Below are positions 9,567 to 18,845 of a stretch of DNA of 64,000 bases, one piece after another. This DNA comes from Bacteroidales bacterium UBA5197. GTDB taxonomy: Bacteria > Bacteroidota > Bacteroidia > Bacteroidales > Lentimicrobiaceae. A program made the translations under genes and the position numbers. The DNA is taken from contig DHVX01000071.1 in NCBI GenBank assembly GCA_002412885.1, positions 1 to 64,000 on the forward strand, written 5' to 3'. The notes beneath the pieces are model-generated. The model did not search any database and was not told the DNA's origin. It worked only from the letters and a program-made list of their open reading frames with translations. Position 1 is the stretch's first letter. Every line of letters starts with the position of its first letter.

Positions 9567-10853
9567 TTATTCTTGATAGACCTGTTCGTAAACCGCTTTG
9601 ATGTGTCTGGCAGCATTTTCCCACTTAAGGTTATCTACTTCCAGAGCACCGTATTTTGAGAACATTTCAGGAAGGCTCTTGTATTGAAGCAATCCGTAGA
9701 TTGCATCAGCCATTGCATCAATATCCCAGAAATCGACTTTTAGCGCATGATGGAGGATTTCCGCAACTCCTGATTGTTTTGAGATAACCACTGGAACATT
9801 TGACCGCATGGCTTCAAGCGGAGAAATGCCGAATGGTTCGGAAACTGAGGGCATCACATATACATCGCTCATTGCAAACATTTTATCAACACTATCACCT
9901 CTCAGAAATCCCGTGAAATGAAATTTTGTTGAAATTTTGAGCTGAGCGACACGGCGTATCATTTTTTCAAGCAAGTCGCCTGTGCCGGCCATAACGAAAC
10001 GGACATTCTGATCTCGTTGCAGCACCTTGTACGCTGCTTCAATAAAATATTCAGGACCTTTCTGGAAAGTAACCCTGCCCAGAAAAGTTACTATCTTTTC
10101 CGGTACATGTTTTTCTGTTATCCTGGCATCGAGCTTCTCGACCGGTTCCACTGCATTGTGCACGGTTATTACCTTTGCGGGATCAATTCCGTACCTGTCA
10201 ATAACAATATTACGGGTAAGATTGCTGACAGTAATAACCCGGTCAGCGGCCATCATACCGGCACGTTCAATATCATAAACCCGTTGGTTAACGTTTTCGC
10301 CAGAGCGGTCAAACTCGGTGGCGTGCATATGAACAACCAGTGGTTTACCGGTAGCTTGCTTGGCAGCGACTCCGGCAGAGTATGTAAGCCAGTCGTGGGC
10401 ATGAATAAGATCAAAATCAGAATCCTTTGCAATCTGCGCCCCTACCAATGCATAGCGTGCAACTTCCTGCAGAAGGTTTTCGCCATATTTTCCGGAGAAA
10501 ACATAACGGGCATTAAAAACTGATTCTTCGTTCAGGGTTGTGACTTTCTCATTCGATTCCATCAGGTTATCGAAAGCCTCGGGCCCGATATAAGGCACAA
10601 GACTTGAATTTACTTCGAGGTATGTGATGTTTCTCCAGAATTCGGTTTGTTCGGTTTTTCTGATATCAATGCTAACATCGCTTGCATTAACAAGCCTTAC
10701 AGCTTCTTCACTCTCGTCGCCGTATGCTTTGGGCACTACAAAGATGACATCAACATCATTTTTCAGTAAACCTTTTGTCATTCCGAAACATGCTGTCCCC
10801 AAGCCTCCGGTAATATGGGGCGGAAACTCCCATCCAAACATCAGTACTTTCAT
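9567..10853 (-). CDS. GT4-family glycosyltransferase, glycogen-synthase-like
   Basis: A 428-residue GT-B fold glycosyltransferase. The N-terminal WEFPPHITGGLGTA loop is the sugar-nucleotide/acceptor region found in GT4/GT5 glucan synthases; HAHDWLTYSAG follows near residue 150. The C-terminal domain has FLGRVTFQKGPEYFIEA and the nucleotide-sugar E-x7-E motif in SEPFGISPLEAM. It lies between the debranching enzyme and the GH57 amylase, with 37-nt and 28-nt gaps, so it probably helps build alpha-glucan, perhaps by priming or making maltooligosaccharides beside the GT3 synthase domain. It has no signal peptide and should be cytoplasmic. The donor (UDP- or ADP-glucose) is not determinable here. 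Confidence 0.85.
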   Translation of the reverse strand: MKVLMFGWEFPPHITGGLGTACFGMTKGLLKNDVDVIFVVPKAYGDESEEAVRLVNASDVSIDIRKTEQTEFWRNITYLEVNSSLVPYIGPEAFDNLMESNEKVTTLNEESVFNARYVFSGKYGENLLQEVARYALVGAQIAKDSDFDLIHAHDWLTYSAGVAAKQATGKPLVVHMHATEFDRSGENVNQRVYDIERAGMMAADRVITVSNLTRNIVIDRYGIDPAKVITVHNAVEPVEKLDARITEKHVPEKIVTFLGRVTFQKGPEYFIEAAYKVLQRDQNVRFVMAGTGDLLEKMIRRVAQLKISTKFHFTGFLRGDSVDKMFAMSDVYVMPSVSEPFGISPLEAMRSNVPVVISKQSGVAEILHHALKVDFWDIDAMADAIYGLLQYKSLPEMFSKYGALEVDNLKWENAARHIKAVYEQVYQE

Positions 10854-10890
10854 ATATTGCAGCTTTTTAAGTTTTTAATCTTTGTGATGT

Positions 10891-12843
10891 TTATTTTTTT
10901 GATGAGTAATTCCTGATTAACCAATTTATCCGAAGCAACTCAGCAACATTCCATGCCTGTGAAATTGCTCCTCCTGGTTTGTGGGGAGGATCTCCGTCAT
11001 AAACCTCTGAAATGGTACCAATTCCATGCTCCATCATAACGTCTTCAAAACCCCGGTATAGAGAAGTAACCAGACTCAGCCCTGACTTTCCGTGAATTTT
11101 CAGGTAACCTTCAACAAAATGTCCTAACAACCAAGGGTATGCAGTACCCTGATGATATGCCAGATCGCGCTCCGTTTGGGTTCCACTGTAAATGCCTTTA
11201 TAAAGTACATTTTTCGGAGCCAGTGATCGCAAGCCCCTTGGAGTAAGTAATTCAGATTTAATTCTCTCAAGTATTCTTACTCGCTTATCTTCATCAAGGG
11301 GAGAAAATGGCAGAGAGGTAGCAAACACCTGATTGGGTCTTACTGAAAAATCTTTATAATCATTATGCGTATAATCAGCAAGATAACCGCGTGCCTCGTC
11401 CCAGAAATTTTCAATAAACGCAGCCGGGAATGCAGCAGCAATGGGTTTCCATTTGTCCACAAAATCTTTATCATCATTTTCTCCGGCAAGCTGAAGGGCA
11501 AACATAACAGCATTGTACCAGAGTGCATTAATTTCAACGGCAAAGCCAGTGCGGGGAGTTACCGGCTTTCCTTCAACCATTGCATCCATCCAGGTAAGGG
11601 GTATCCCTGTTTCACCTGCATAAATCAGTCCGTTGTCGTGAAGTTTAATATTAAAAGAAGCACCATCTCTGTAACCTTTGAGAATGGTTTTCATGTATTT
11701 TCCGTACTCTTTCCATATTTTAGATTTTCCACCTCCAAAAAGACTGTATTGTTGAAGTGTCCAGAAAAACCATAACGGAGTATCGGCCGAATTGAAATAT
11801 GCATTATCTCCTACCCCTTTATTTGGGAATAGCGGTCCCCGCATTTCGGGCAGCAAAGAGTCAATGGCAGCTTTTGCCTGTTTTATTTCTCCGGTAACCA
11901 TTGCCAGTCCGGGCAAAGAAATAAAAGTATCACGGCCCCACCTGCCAAACCATGGATATCCGGCAATGACTTCATAACGTTTACCCATCTTTACAATAAA
12001 TTGCTGGGCAGAATTTACCAGGCAATTCTCAAAGCTTTCGCGAGGAATTCGTCTTGCTATCTCAGATTGAAATAACTTTTTGAGATTTTCCGGATTTACT
12101 GGTTCCGTACCGGCAGAAAAATAGATGCTTTCACCTTTAGCGATAGGCATTTCAAAATATCCTGGCACATAAAGATCTTCATAGCAATCATAACCCCGCG
12201 CTTTTTCGCGAATGTATTCTATGTTGTAATACCAATCCGGCACATGAACATATTCCGGCTCCTTCGAAAACTGAAGATGAAGGTGCGAATAACCTTTATA
12301 CATGCGAAGACGGATGCCATTATTAATTTGCTCATAGCTGGTATCAACATCATAATTGGCTTTACACAGCGCATGACTGTTGCGGAACGCAAGAAATGGC
12401 CTGAATTTAATGGTAGTGGGCGAATTGGCACTGACCAAAGTATATTTTATGATAGTTCGTCCATCTTTGTGAGAGAAAAGCATCTCTTTGGTAAAAACAA
12501 TACCTCCAACAGCATAGGTCAATCGTGGAATTGGTTCATTGGTAAGATCCTTGAGATATTTGTGACCTTTCGGCTGATAGGTTTCACCTTTGTATTTTCG
12601 TATTCCAAGATTAAATTCTGCATTGTGTTGAATCAGGGTCTCGTCAAATGCCGAAAGTAAAACATGATTGCCACTATCCATCGCTGGTTGCGGAACAACC
12701 AGAAGACCATGATATTTTCGTGTATTACAGTTGATTATGGTTGTACTTGCATAAGCTCCTTCGCGGCTGGTGCGCAGAAGCTCTTTGGGTAAACTGTACT
12801 CAAGATTTACCAGTTGTTTTTTTTCGAAAGATATGTAACTCAT
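10891..12843 (-). CDS. Glycogen debranching enzyme (amylo-alpha-1,6-glucosidase type)
   Basis: A 650-residue protein with an N-terminal GDE_N-like domain (residues about 15-230) and a C-terminal (alpha/alpha)6 amylo-alpha-1,6-glucosidase domain. Family motifs are clear: GYPWFGRWGRDTFISLPGL near 295, TPRTGFAVEINALWYNA near 430, YHQGTAYPWLLG near 575 and ISEVYDGDPPHKPGG near 615, which carries acidic catalytic candidates. It removes alpha-1,6 branch stubs during glycogen breakdown. It is the first gene of the glycogen operon and is preceded by the best promoter in the window (12884-12914). The arrangement debranching enzyme, GT4, GH57, synthase-phosphorylase is a coherent storage-glucan module; no branching enzyme is in view. 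Confidence 0.92.
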   Translation of the reverse strand: MSYISFEKKQLVNLEYSLPKELLRTSREGAYASTTIINCNTRKYHGLLVVPQPAMDSGNHVLLSAFDETLIQHNAEFNLGIRKYKGETYQPKGHKYLKDLTNEPIPRLTYAVGGIVFTKEMLFSHKDGRTIIKYTLVSANSPTTIKFRPFLAFRNSHALCKANYDVDTSYEQINNGIRLRMYKGYSHLHLQFSKEPEYVHVPDWYYNIEYIREKARGYDCYEDLYVPGYFEMPIAKGESIYFSAGTEPVNPENLKKLFQSEIARRIPRESFENCLVNSAQQFIVKMGKRYEVIAGYPWFGRWGRDTFISLPGLAMVTGEIKQAKAAIDSLLPEMRGPLFPNKGVGDNAYFNSADTPLWFFWTLQQYSLFGGGKSKIWKEYGKYMKTILKGYRDGASFNIKLHDNGLIYAGETGIPLTWMDAMVEGKPVTPRTGFAVEINALWYNAVMFALQLAGENDDKDFVDKWKPIAAAFPAAFIENFWDEARGYLADYTHNDYKDFSVRPNQVFATSLPFSPLDEDKRVRILERIKSELLTPRGLRSLAPKNVLYKGIYSGTQTERDLAYHQGTAYPWLLGHFVEGYLKIHGKSGLSLVTSLYRGFEDVMMEHGIGTISEVYDGDPPHKPGGAISQAWNVAELLRINWLIRNYSSKK

Positions 12844-12883
12844 AGCAGCAAAATTGTACTTTATCCGATTAATTTTCCGGTTG

Positions 12884-12914
12884 CAAAATTACAACATAAA
12901 CAAAGATCAACAAA
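12884..12914 (-). promoter_or_regulatory. Glycogen operon promoter, TTTG-N19-TAATTTTG
   Basis: On the minus strand TTTG (12911-12914) is separated by exactly 19 nt from TAATTTTG (12884-12891). This fits the Bacteroidota sigma-A consensus (-33 TTTG, -7 TAnnTTTG). It lies 41 nt upstream of the debranching-enzyme ATG in the divergent gap before the S9 peptidase gene. Confidence 0.7.
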
Positions 12915-13148
12915 CATTGGGAACAAAGCAAATAAAAAAAGTGAAAATATTCAAAAAACCTGACAGTCAACAAAGACCAGTTATAAATGTTCAATGCTAA
13001 ACTGCTGACTACAGCATCATTAAATTCATTTTTTCGGAATATAATTTTAATTTTCATTTTGCAAATTTTAAACTGACATTATTAATCTCATGCCGTTCGT
13101 TATTTTTCTTAAGATTTCCTATAATTTTAGCCCTTTAAAAAACAAATT

Positions 13149-15953
13149 ATGAATAGTTTCCACAAAATGCACTTTTTTAGCTTACTTATTATTCTTGCAC
13201 TTTCAAATTCAATTCTGGTTTATGGTCAGCAGAAAATACCGTTACATCAGGGAGTGTATGATTCATGGAAAGCCATCAACAACCCCGGAGTATCACAAAA
13301 TGGCCAGATTATTCACTATGAGATAAACCCTCAATATGGCGATGGCTCCCTGATCTTAAGAAACCTTATTACAAAACAGAAAGACACAATTCCAAGGGCA
13401 TACGGTGCGCTGATTTCTGCAGATGAATCATTTGCTGCCTTTAAAATCAAAGCTCCACTTCAATCCATCAGAAAAGCAAAACTAGATGGCAAGAAAAAAG
13501 AGGATTTGCCATTGGATTCTTTGGGTGTGATGACAGCAAGCGGAAAATTACTCAAGTTTGTCGGTTTGAAATCTTTTGCTGTTCCATCAGAATCCGGGAA
13601 AATTCTGCTTGCAATGCTAAAACCTGAAACTCCCAAAGCCGATACTGCTGTCAGCGATACTTCTGCTTCTGAGAAAAAGCCGGCAAATAAAGAAAAGTCC
13701 GGATCAAAAAAAGATAAAACAGAGTTATTGACGCTTAATCTTATAAATCCACAAACAAACTTTACATTTCAGCGCGAAAGGGTTACACTCGCGGAGCTTT
13801 CAGAAAACGGCAAAAGTCTGGTTTTTGTAATTTCCGGCGATGACAGTCTGAAGCTTAGTTCGGTCTGGCATTATGATGTTTCAAAAAATCAGGAGAAGAT
13901 GGTTTTCAGCAAACCGGGAGTGATCAAAAATCTGAACATTCACCGAAGCGGGGAACAATTTGCTTTTATGCACAGCAGTGATACCATTGATGCAAAAAGG
14001 TACAGTTTGCATTACTTTAACAAAGAAAACGGAAGAATTATCGCAGACACTTCCGATATGAAGCTCCCTGAAGGCAATAGCCCCGGCGAACATGGCAAAG
14101 TTTATTTTTCGCATGATGGAAGCAAACTCTATTTCGGAATAGCTCCAACCCCTCGCCCTCAGCCAAAAGATACATTAACCGACGATGAAAAAGCAAAAGT
14201 TGACATATGGCATTACCGCGACCAGAGACTTCAGACACAGCAACTTAAACAACTCGAAGAAGACAGGAAAAAGACCCTGCTTTCCGTTTTTCACACCCAA
14301 AAAAATGAATTGATTGTTCTTGCAGATGAGAACATTCAATCGGTGAGTCCTGGTTTCAGAGGCGATGGGAAAATGGCTCTTGGGTTTGCCGATGAACCTT
14401 ATCTGCTGCAGCAATCATGGTCGGGAAAAAGGTACAGAGACATTTACCTCATCAACAATTTAAACGGATCAAAAGAATTACTTCTTCAGCAGCATGACGG
14501 TCCGGTTTCGCTGAGTAATGACGGGAATTATCTGGCATGGTATTCATCCGGCGACAGCCTTTGGTGTTCAATGACAATCCGTGACAAGAAAACTACAAAA
14601 CATAAAGTTACGGGCATTGCATTTTATGATGAATCGCATGATGTGCCGGGAATTCCTGGTCCGGAAGGTAGCGCGGGCTGGACCCTTGACGATAAGCTAT
14701 TTGTGGTTTATGACAAATTCGATATGTGGGGACTTTCACCCGACGGGAAAACAAAACCCATCAACATCACCATGGGCAAAGGAAGATCCACAACAACCAC
14801 ATTTCGCAACATCAAAATTAACTCAGAGGTTCCTTACGTCGGAGATGAGCAATCAGCATTTCTGGTATCCTCATTCAATAAAAAAACTAAAAAATCGGGA
14901 TATTTTCTGGTGCGGGAATCAATTGATCCTAAGCTATTGCTTGAAGATGATGCAAAGTTCGGCACTCCAATAAAATCGAAAGAAAGCAATATGGTTTTGT
15001 TTACCCGGTCCGACTTCAGTACTTTCCCCGATCTTTGGTTAGCTGATATGAGTTTTACAGAACCTCAAAAAATATCAACAGCCAATCCTCAACAGGCAGA
15101 TTATTTATGGGGAAGCGTTGAACTCTATGACTGGATCAGCACTGAGGGTGATTCCTTGCAGGGATTGCTTTACAAACCGGAGGGTTTTGACCAAACAAAA
15201 CAATATCCGATGCTGGTTTATTTTTACGAAAAATACACCGATCAGCTTCATCAGCACTATGCACCCCGCCCATCGCGCAGCATCATAAGTCCGACCTATT
15301 GTGTAAGCAACGGATACGTTGTCTTTATTCCAGACATAAATTACACCGATGGTTACCCCGGACAGAGCTCTTACGAGTCGGTTGTTAGTGGAACTTTATC
15401 TTTGATATCGGAAGGATTTATCGACAAAAACAGAATCGGAATTCAGGGGCAGAGTTGGGGTGGATATCAGGTTGCATGGCTCATTACCAGGACCAACTTA
15501 TTCAATGCTGCCATGGCCGGAGCTCCGGTTAGCAATATGACGAGTGCATATGGCGGAATACGATGGGAATCAGGTATGGTACGACAATTTCAATATGAAT
15601 CGGGACAGAGCAGGATTGGTGCCAATCTTTGGGAAAGACCCGATTTATATATTGAGAACTCTCCTCTTTTCAGGGTGGATAAAATAGAAACACCTTTGCT
15701 TATCATGTCAAACGATGGCGATGGTGCGGTACCGTGGTATCAGGGCATTGAATTATTTACTGCCATGAGAAGGCTTCAAAAACCTGTATGGATGCTCAAT
15801 TACAACAATGATGAGCATAACCTGAAACAACGAGCCAATATGATGGATCTCGACATAAGAATGATGCAGTTTTTTGATCATTATCTGCAAGATGCTCCTG
15901 CTCCGGAATGGCTGAAAACGGGGGTTCCTGCCCTGAAAAAAGGTAAAATCTGA
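13149..15953 (+). CDS. S9 family prolyl-oligopeptidase-like peptidase, secreted
   Basis: A 934-residue protein with a signal peptide ending near VYGQQK, a long beta-propeller-type region (about 30-680) and a C-terminal alpha/beta-hydrolase peptidase_S9 domain. The nucleophile Ser is in GQSWGGYQ (about residue 768), Asp in SNDGDGAVPW (about 855) and His in NDEHNLK (about 888), giving the Ser-Asp-His order of the S9 family. Residues 155-200 hold a charged, low-complexity insertion rich in Lys, Ser and Asp. Likely periplasmic or outer-membrane-associated peptide hydrolysis. It is divergent from the glycogen operon. Exact subfamily (DPP-like or acylaminoacyl-peptidase-like) is unclear. Confidence 0.85.
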   Translation: MNSFHKMHFFSLLIILALSNSILVYGQQKIPLHQGVYDSWKAINNPGVSQNGQIIHYEINPQYGDGSLILRNLITKQKDTIPRAYGALISADESFAAFKIKAPLQSIRKAKLDGKKKEDLPLDSLGVMTASGKLLKFVGLKSFAVPSESGKILLAMLKPETPKADTAVSDTSASEKKPANKEKSGSKKDKTELLTLNLINPQTNFTFQRERVTLAELSENGKSLVFVISGDDSLKLSSVWHYDVSKNQEKMVFSKPGVIKNLNIHRSGEQFAFMHSSDTIDAKRYSLHYFNKENGRIIADTSDMKLPEGNSPGEHGKVYFSHDGSKLYFGIAPTPRPQPKDTLTDDEKAKVDIWHYRDQRLQTQQLKQLEEDRKKTLLSVFHTQKNELIVLADENIQSVSPGFRGDGKMALGFADEPYLLQQSWSGKRYRDIYLINNLNGSKELLLQQHDGPVSLSNDGNYLAWYSSGDSLWCSMTIRDKKTTKHKVTGIAFYDESHDVPGIPGPEGSAGWTLDDKLFVVYDKFDMWGLSPDGKTKPINITMGKGRSTTTTFRNIKINSEVPYVGDEQSAFLVSSFNKKTKKSGYFLVRESIDPKLLLEDDAKFGTPIKSKESNMVLFTRSDFSTFPDLWLADMSFTEPQKISTANPQQADYLWGSVELYDWISTEGDSLQGLLYKPEGFDQTKQYPMLVYFYEKYTDQLHQHYAPRPSRSIISPTYCVSNGYVVFIPDINYTDGYPGQSSYESVVSGTLSLISEGFIDKNRIGIQGQSWGGYQVAWLITRTNLFNAAMAGAPVSNMTSAYGGIRWESGMVRQFQYESGQSRIGANLWERPDLYIENSPLFRVDKIETPLLIMSNDGDGAVPWYQGIELFTAMRRLQKPVWMLNYNNDEHNLKQRANMMDLDIRMMQFFDHYLQDAPAPEWLKTGVPALKKGKI

Positions 15954-16049
15954 GATAATTTATCGCTTAATTACCTCTGAACAGATTCATCAGTCATCAA
16001 ACTTATCATTAAAACAAGAACCTGAAAGTTCCAGCGAATGACTCATTTT

Positions 16050-16411
16050 TCAATTCTGCGGAACTGATCAACCACTTAGATCGCGGAAAGAAGGTTAAAG
16101 TACTGCTATTGAGAAATATAGGCCTCGACTCCATACCGAACATAAAAGAAAAGATGGCTTATATCCTACCTTTCTTCCCGATGAACAAGCGAATTTACTA
16201 TATTTGGCCCTCCAAAATACCCCGGAGAGGAGTCAAAAAGGAGTTTTTTCGGGGTTTTATTACGAAAACCGGTTTGAAGATAACGATGGATTGCTGATTG
16301 CAGGGAACGAAAAAAGATTCGGACTCTTCACTTTAATACCGTCGAAGACATTGAGCAGCAGATAATTATCAGCCTTCTGAAACAGGCAGCTGAAATTGAA
16401 AGAATAAAATA
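16050..16411 (+). pseudogene. Decayed gene remnant with apparent frameshifts
   Basis: This stretch has no intact gene, but three successive frames carry protein-like sequence that would join into one product. Frame one gives AELINHLDRGKKVKVLLL (about 16053-16110). A second frame gives a fragment containing DGLYPTFLPDEQANLLYLAL and FYYENRFEDNDGLLIAG (about 16105-16310). A third ends in TVEDIEQQIIISLLKQAAEI before the TAG at 16409. No start codon opens it and I do not recognise the family. It sits 14 nt upstream of the GNAT gene, so the acetyltransferase may have lost an upstream operon partner. Low-moderate confidence because the frame joins were made by eye. Confidence 0.4.
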
Positions 16412-16424
16412 GCAACACGAATAA

Positions 16425-16967
16425 ATGGAAATTACAAACGGAATCATTTCATTAAAACAGATTGACACTCAGGATTACCCGGGTTTTTCAGAGGTTAAAC
16501 TACTGTATTACAGAGCATTTCAGCCTGACGAAAGGCGCGAAGCTGCTGATTTGGTAGCCCAGATGGATAATCCGGCTTTCAAGTTGTTAATGATAATGTT
16601 GTATGATAAACCGGTAGGTTTGGTCGCAATATGGCAGCTTAGCAGTTTCATTTTTGTTGAACACATGGCAGTTACGGAGCAATTCAGAAACCGGAAAATA
16701 GGTGAAACGGTCATTAATATGATTGCTACTAATCAGGATCAAGCGGTTGTTCTGGAAACTCCTCCTGCAACTGATGCTGTTTCAACAAGCAGACTTGCAT
16801 TTTACCAGCGTTCAGGATTTGACATTATTGATGAAGAATATCAACAACCAGCTTACAATCCTGCCAAAAATGCCGTTAAAATGCTTTTAATGAGCAACAG
16901 GCCGGTTATGCCTGATCCCATTGAAGATGTTATCAATGAAATACATAAAAAAGTGTATAAAAAATAA
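16425..16967 (+). CDS. GNAT-family N-acetyltransferase
   Basis: A 180-residue cytoplasmic protein with a GNAT fold: beta-strand pair LLMIMLYDKPVGLVAIW (about 50-66), then FVEHMAVTEQFRNRKIGETVI (about 72-92), which carries the acetyl-CoA-binding motif A in the variant form Q-x-x-R-x-x-x-I-G. A late strand/helix LAFYQRSGFDIIDEEYQQPAY is typical of family motif B. The substrate is unknown. A C-terminal tail of about 30 residues follows the domain. It stands alone on the plus strand behind a decayed gene. Confidence 0.75.
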   Translation: MEITNGIISLKQIDTQDYPGFSEVKLLYYRAFQPDERREAADLVAQMDNPAFKLLMIMLYDKPVGLVAIWQLSSFIFVEHMAVTEQFRNRKIGETVINMIATNQDQAVVLETPPATDAVSTSRLAFYQRSGFDIIDEEYQQPAYNPAKNAVKMLLMSNRPVMPDPIEDVINEIHKKVYKK

Positions 16968-17225
16968 ATCAGTTCAGATAAATAAAGCACTGTTGCCTCA
17001 ATTAATGTTTGCTCCTCCGGCACAGCATTAAACACTGACATGCGGAATAAAAGAAACACATAATTCATTCGGATTATCAGCAATGCTTTAGTTTTAGTCT
17101 TATCACTCTTTCGATCGATTAATTGTCACTTCAACTTCACATTTTCCTTAAACCATTTTATATCTATGGTTGTTTATATATAGATTACTGCATAATCAAT
17201 CCATCATTCACCTAAAACTTTAATT

Positions 17226-18623
17226 ATGAAAAAGATACTACGCTCAAACGTATTTATGGCTCTGTTTATGGTATTTATGCTGCCATTTACAACCTGGTCT
17301 GCTGTGCATATTGTAAATGTACAGAACAATTTTTTCAGCCCATCCAACATAAACAATGTGCAAATCGGAGATGTAATTCGATGGGTTTGGGTCAGCGGTG
17401 TGCACACAACCACGTCCACAACCATTCCGGCTGGAGCAGCAGCATGGGACAGCCCTATAACCAGTGGTTCGCCAACTTTCGAATACACTGTTACAGTTGC
17501 CGGCAGCTATAATTATGTTTGTACACCTCATGCAGGCATGGGAATGGTTGGCTCGTTTTCCGTATCAGCAGGTTCTACACTTTCTGTTAGTCCTTCAAAT
17601 CAGAATGTATCTGCAATGGCCGGAAGTACAATGTTCACAGTTACTTCCAATTCAAGCTGGACAGCAACCAGCAATCAGCCCTGGTGCACAGTAACACCTT
17701 CAGGTACCGGAAACGGGACAATAACCGCAAATTACACTGCGAATCCTGCAACTACAACGCGTGTTGCAACTATTACAGTAAGTGTCTCAGGTCTTCCATC
17801 TCAAACGGTTACAGTAACGCAGGCAGGAGCTGCTGCCACATTATCTGTTGCGCCTTCTAATCAGAATGTCGCAGCAACGGCCGGTAGTACCATGTTTACG
17901 GTTACCTCCAATTCAAACTGGACAGCATCCAGCAATCAAACCTGGTGTACAGTCACTTCAAGTGGATCAGGCAATGGAAACATAACCGCAAATTACGCTG
18001 AAAATACTTCTGTTACATCGCGTGTGGCGACAATAACCGTTATTGCATCAGGTGCAGCCAACCAAACCGTAACAGTGACACAGGAAGGAGCTGCTGCAAC
18101 ACTGTCAGTAGATCCACCCAATCATAATGTTTCGCCAATGGCCGGGTCAGTTGTTTTTATGGTAACTTCAAATACCAACTGGACTGCTCAAAGCAATTCG
18201 GACTGGTGCGTAACAAACACCGAAGGCACTGGAAATGCGGAACTGATTGCTGACTATGCTGAGAACGAAACCTACGAAGTCCGTGTGGCTGAGCTGGTTA
18301 TTACTGTTGATGGACTTCCGCCACAAACAGTAACTGTTACCCAGGATGCTTCAACGGTTTCAGTAAACAATATCCCTGCAGGCAGTTTCCAACTATTTCC
18401 AAACCCTGCGCAGCAAACCATAAATATCAGTTTTGATAACAACATTGGTAAAGAAGTCCAATTGACAATTGCTCAAATGGATGGTCGCATTGTGATGGAT
18501 ACACCATTGACAACCAGTAAGATCAGGACTATTGATATTTCGGAGCTGCCATCAGGAACTTACATTGTTTCTGTCATTTCCGGAGATAAACCGCATAGGC
18601 AGATTCTGGTCAAAGCCCGATAA
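17226..18623 (+). CDS. Secreted cupredoxin-like / triple BACON protein with T9SS sorting domain
   Basis: A 465-residue protein in four parts. A signal peptide is followed by a plastocyanin-like domain (about 27-115) with the copper-ligand pattern His in SGVHTT and Cys-His-Met in YVCTPHAGMGM. Three tandem BACON repeats of about 85-90 residues (about 118-200, 205-290, 294-378) follow, each with SNxxWTAxSNxxWC and ending TVTVTQ. A C-terminal Por/T9SS type A sorting domain starts at FQLFPNPAQQTINISF and ends LPSGTYIVSV...ILVKAR. It should be exported by the type IX system and attached to or released from the cell surface. BACON domains are usually linked to glycan or mucin binding, and the copper site suggests electron transfer or metal binding. 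A terminator follows. Confidence 0.85.
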   Translation: MKKILRSNVFMALFMVFMLPFTTWSAVHIVNVQNNFFSPSNINNVQIGDVIRWVWVSGVHTTTSTTIPAGAAAWDSPITSGSPTFEYTVTVAGSYNYVCTPHAGMGMVGSFSVSAGSTLSVSPSNQNVSAMAGSTMFTVTSNSSWTATSNQPWCTVTPSGTGNGTITANYTANPATTTRVATITVSVSGLPSQTVTVTQAGAAATLSVAPSNQNVAATAGSTMFTVTSNSNWTASSNQTWCTVTSSGSGNGNITANYAENTSVTSRVATITVIASGAANQTVTVTQEGAAATLSVDPPNHNVSPMAGSVVFMVTSNTNWTAQSNSDWCVTNTEGTGNAELIADYAENETYEVRVAELVITVDGLPPQTVTVTQDASTVSVNNIPAGSFQLFPNPAQQTINISFDNNIGKEVQLTIAQMDGRIVMDTPLTTSKIRTIDISELPSGTYIVSVISGDKPHRQILVKAR

Positions 18624-18714
18624 TGCTCCCGATCTTTTCCGTGAAAGCGTTAAAAGCATTAAACAGGAAGGACAGAACAGATTATTTCTGACCAATAACC
18701 ATATTGTAAAATTT

Positions 18715-18767
18715 ACACCGGGAGACAGTCAAATCAGCATTTGGCTGCCAAACCCGGTGTTTTTTTT
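18715..18767 (+). terminator. Rho-independent terminator after the BACON gene
   Basis: An 8-bp stem ACACCGGG/CCCGGTGT with a long internal loop that includes an AAAT...ATTT pair, followed by eight T residues. It is about 90 nt past the stop at 18623. Confidence 0.65.
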
Positions 18768-18819
18768 GTGAATGGCTGCAATAATCAGGGATTAAATCCG
18801 TAAATACATAACGATTAAC

Positions 18820-18827
18820 TAACTTTG
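18820..18827 (+). promoter_or_regulatory. Bacteroidota -7 element (TAACTTTG) that decides the downstream start
   Basis: TAACTTTG fits TAnnTTTG. Transcription would start near 18834, after the ATG at 18825, so translation should begin at the second ATG at 18846, which also opens a proper lipoprotein signal. Confidence 0.5.
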
Positions 18828-18845
18828 TGGCCTTACATAACTCCT

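Noticed and set aside
12869..13057. A 62-codon frame between the glycogen operon and the S9 peptidase gene
   Set aside because: It overlaps the glycogen promoter and has no family features or sensible leader.
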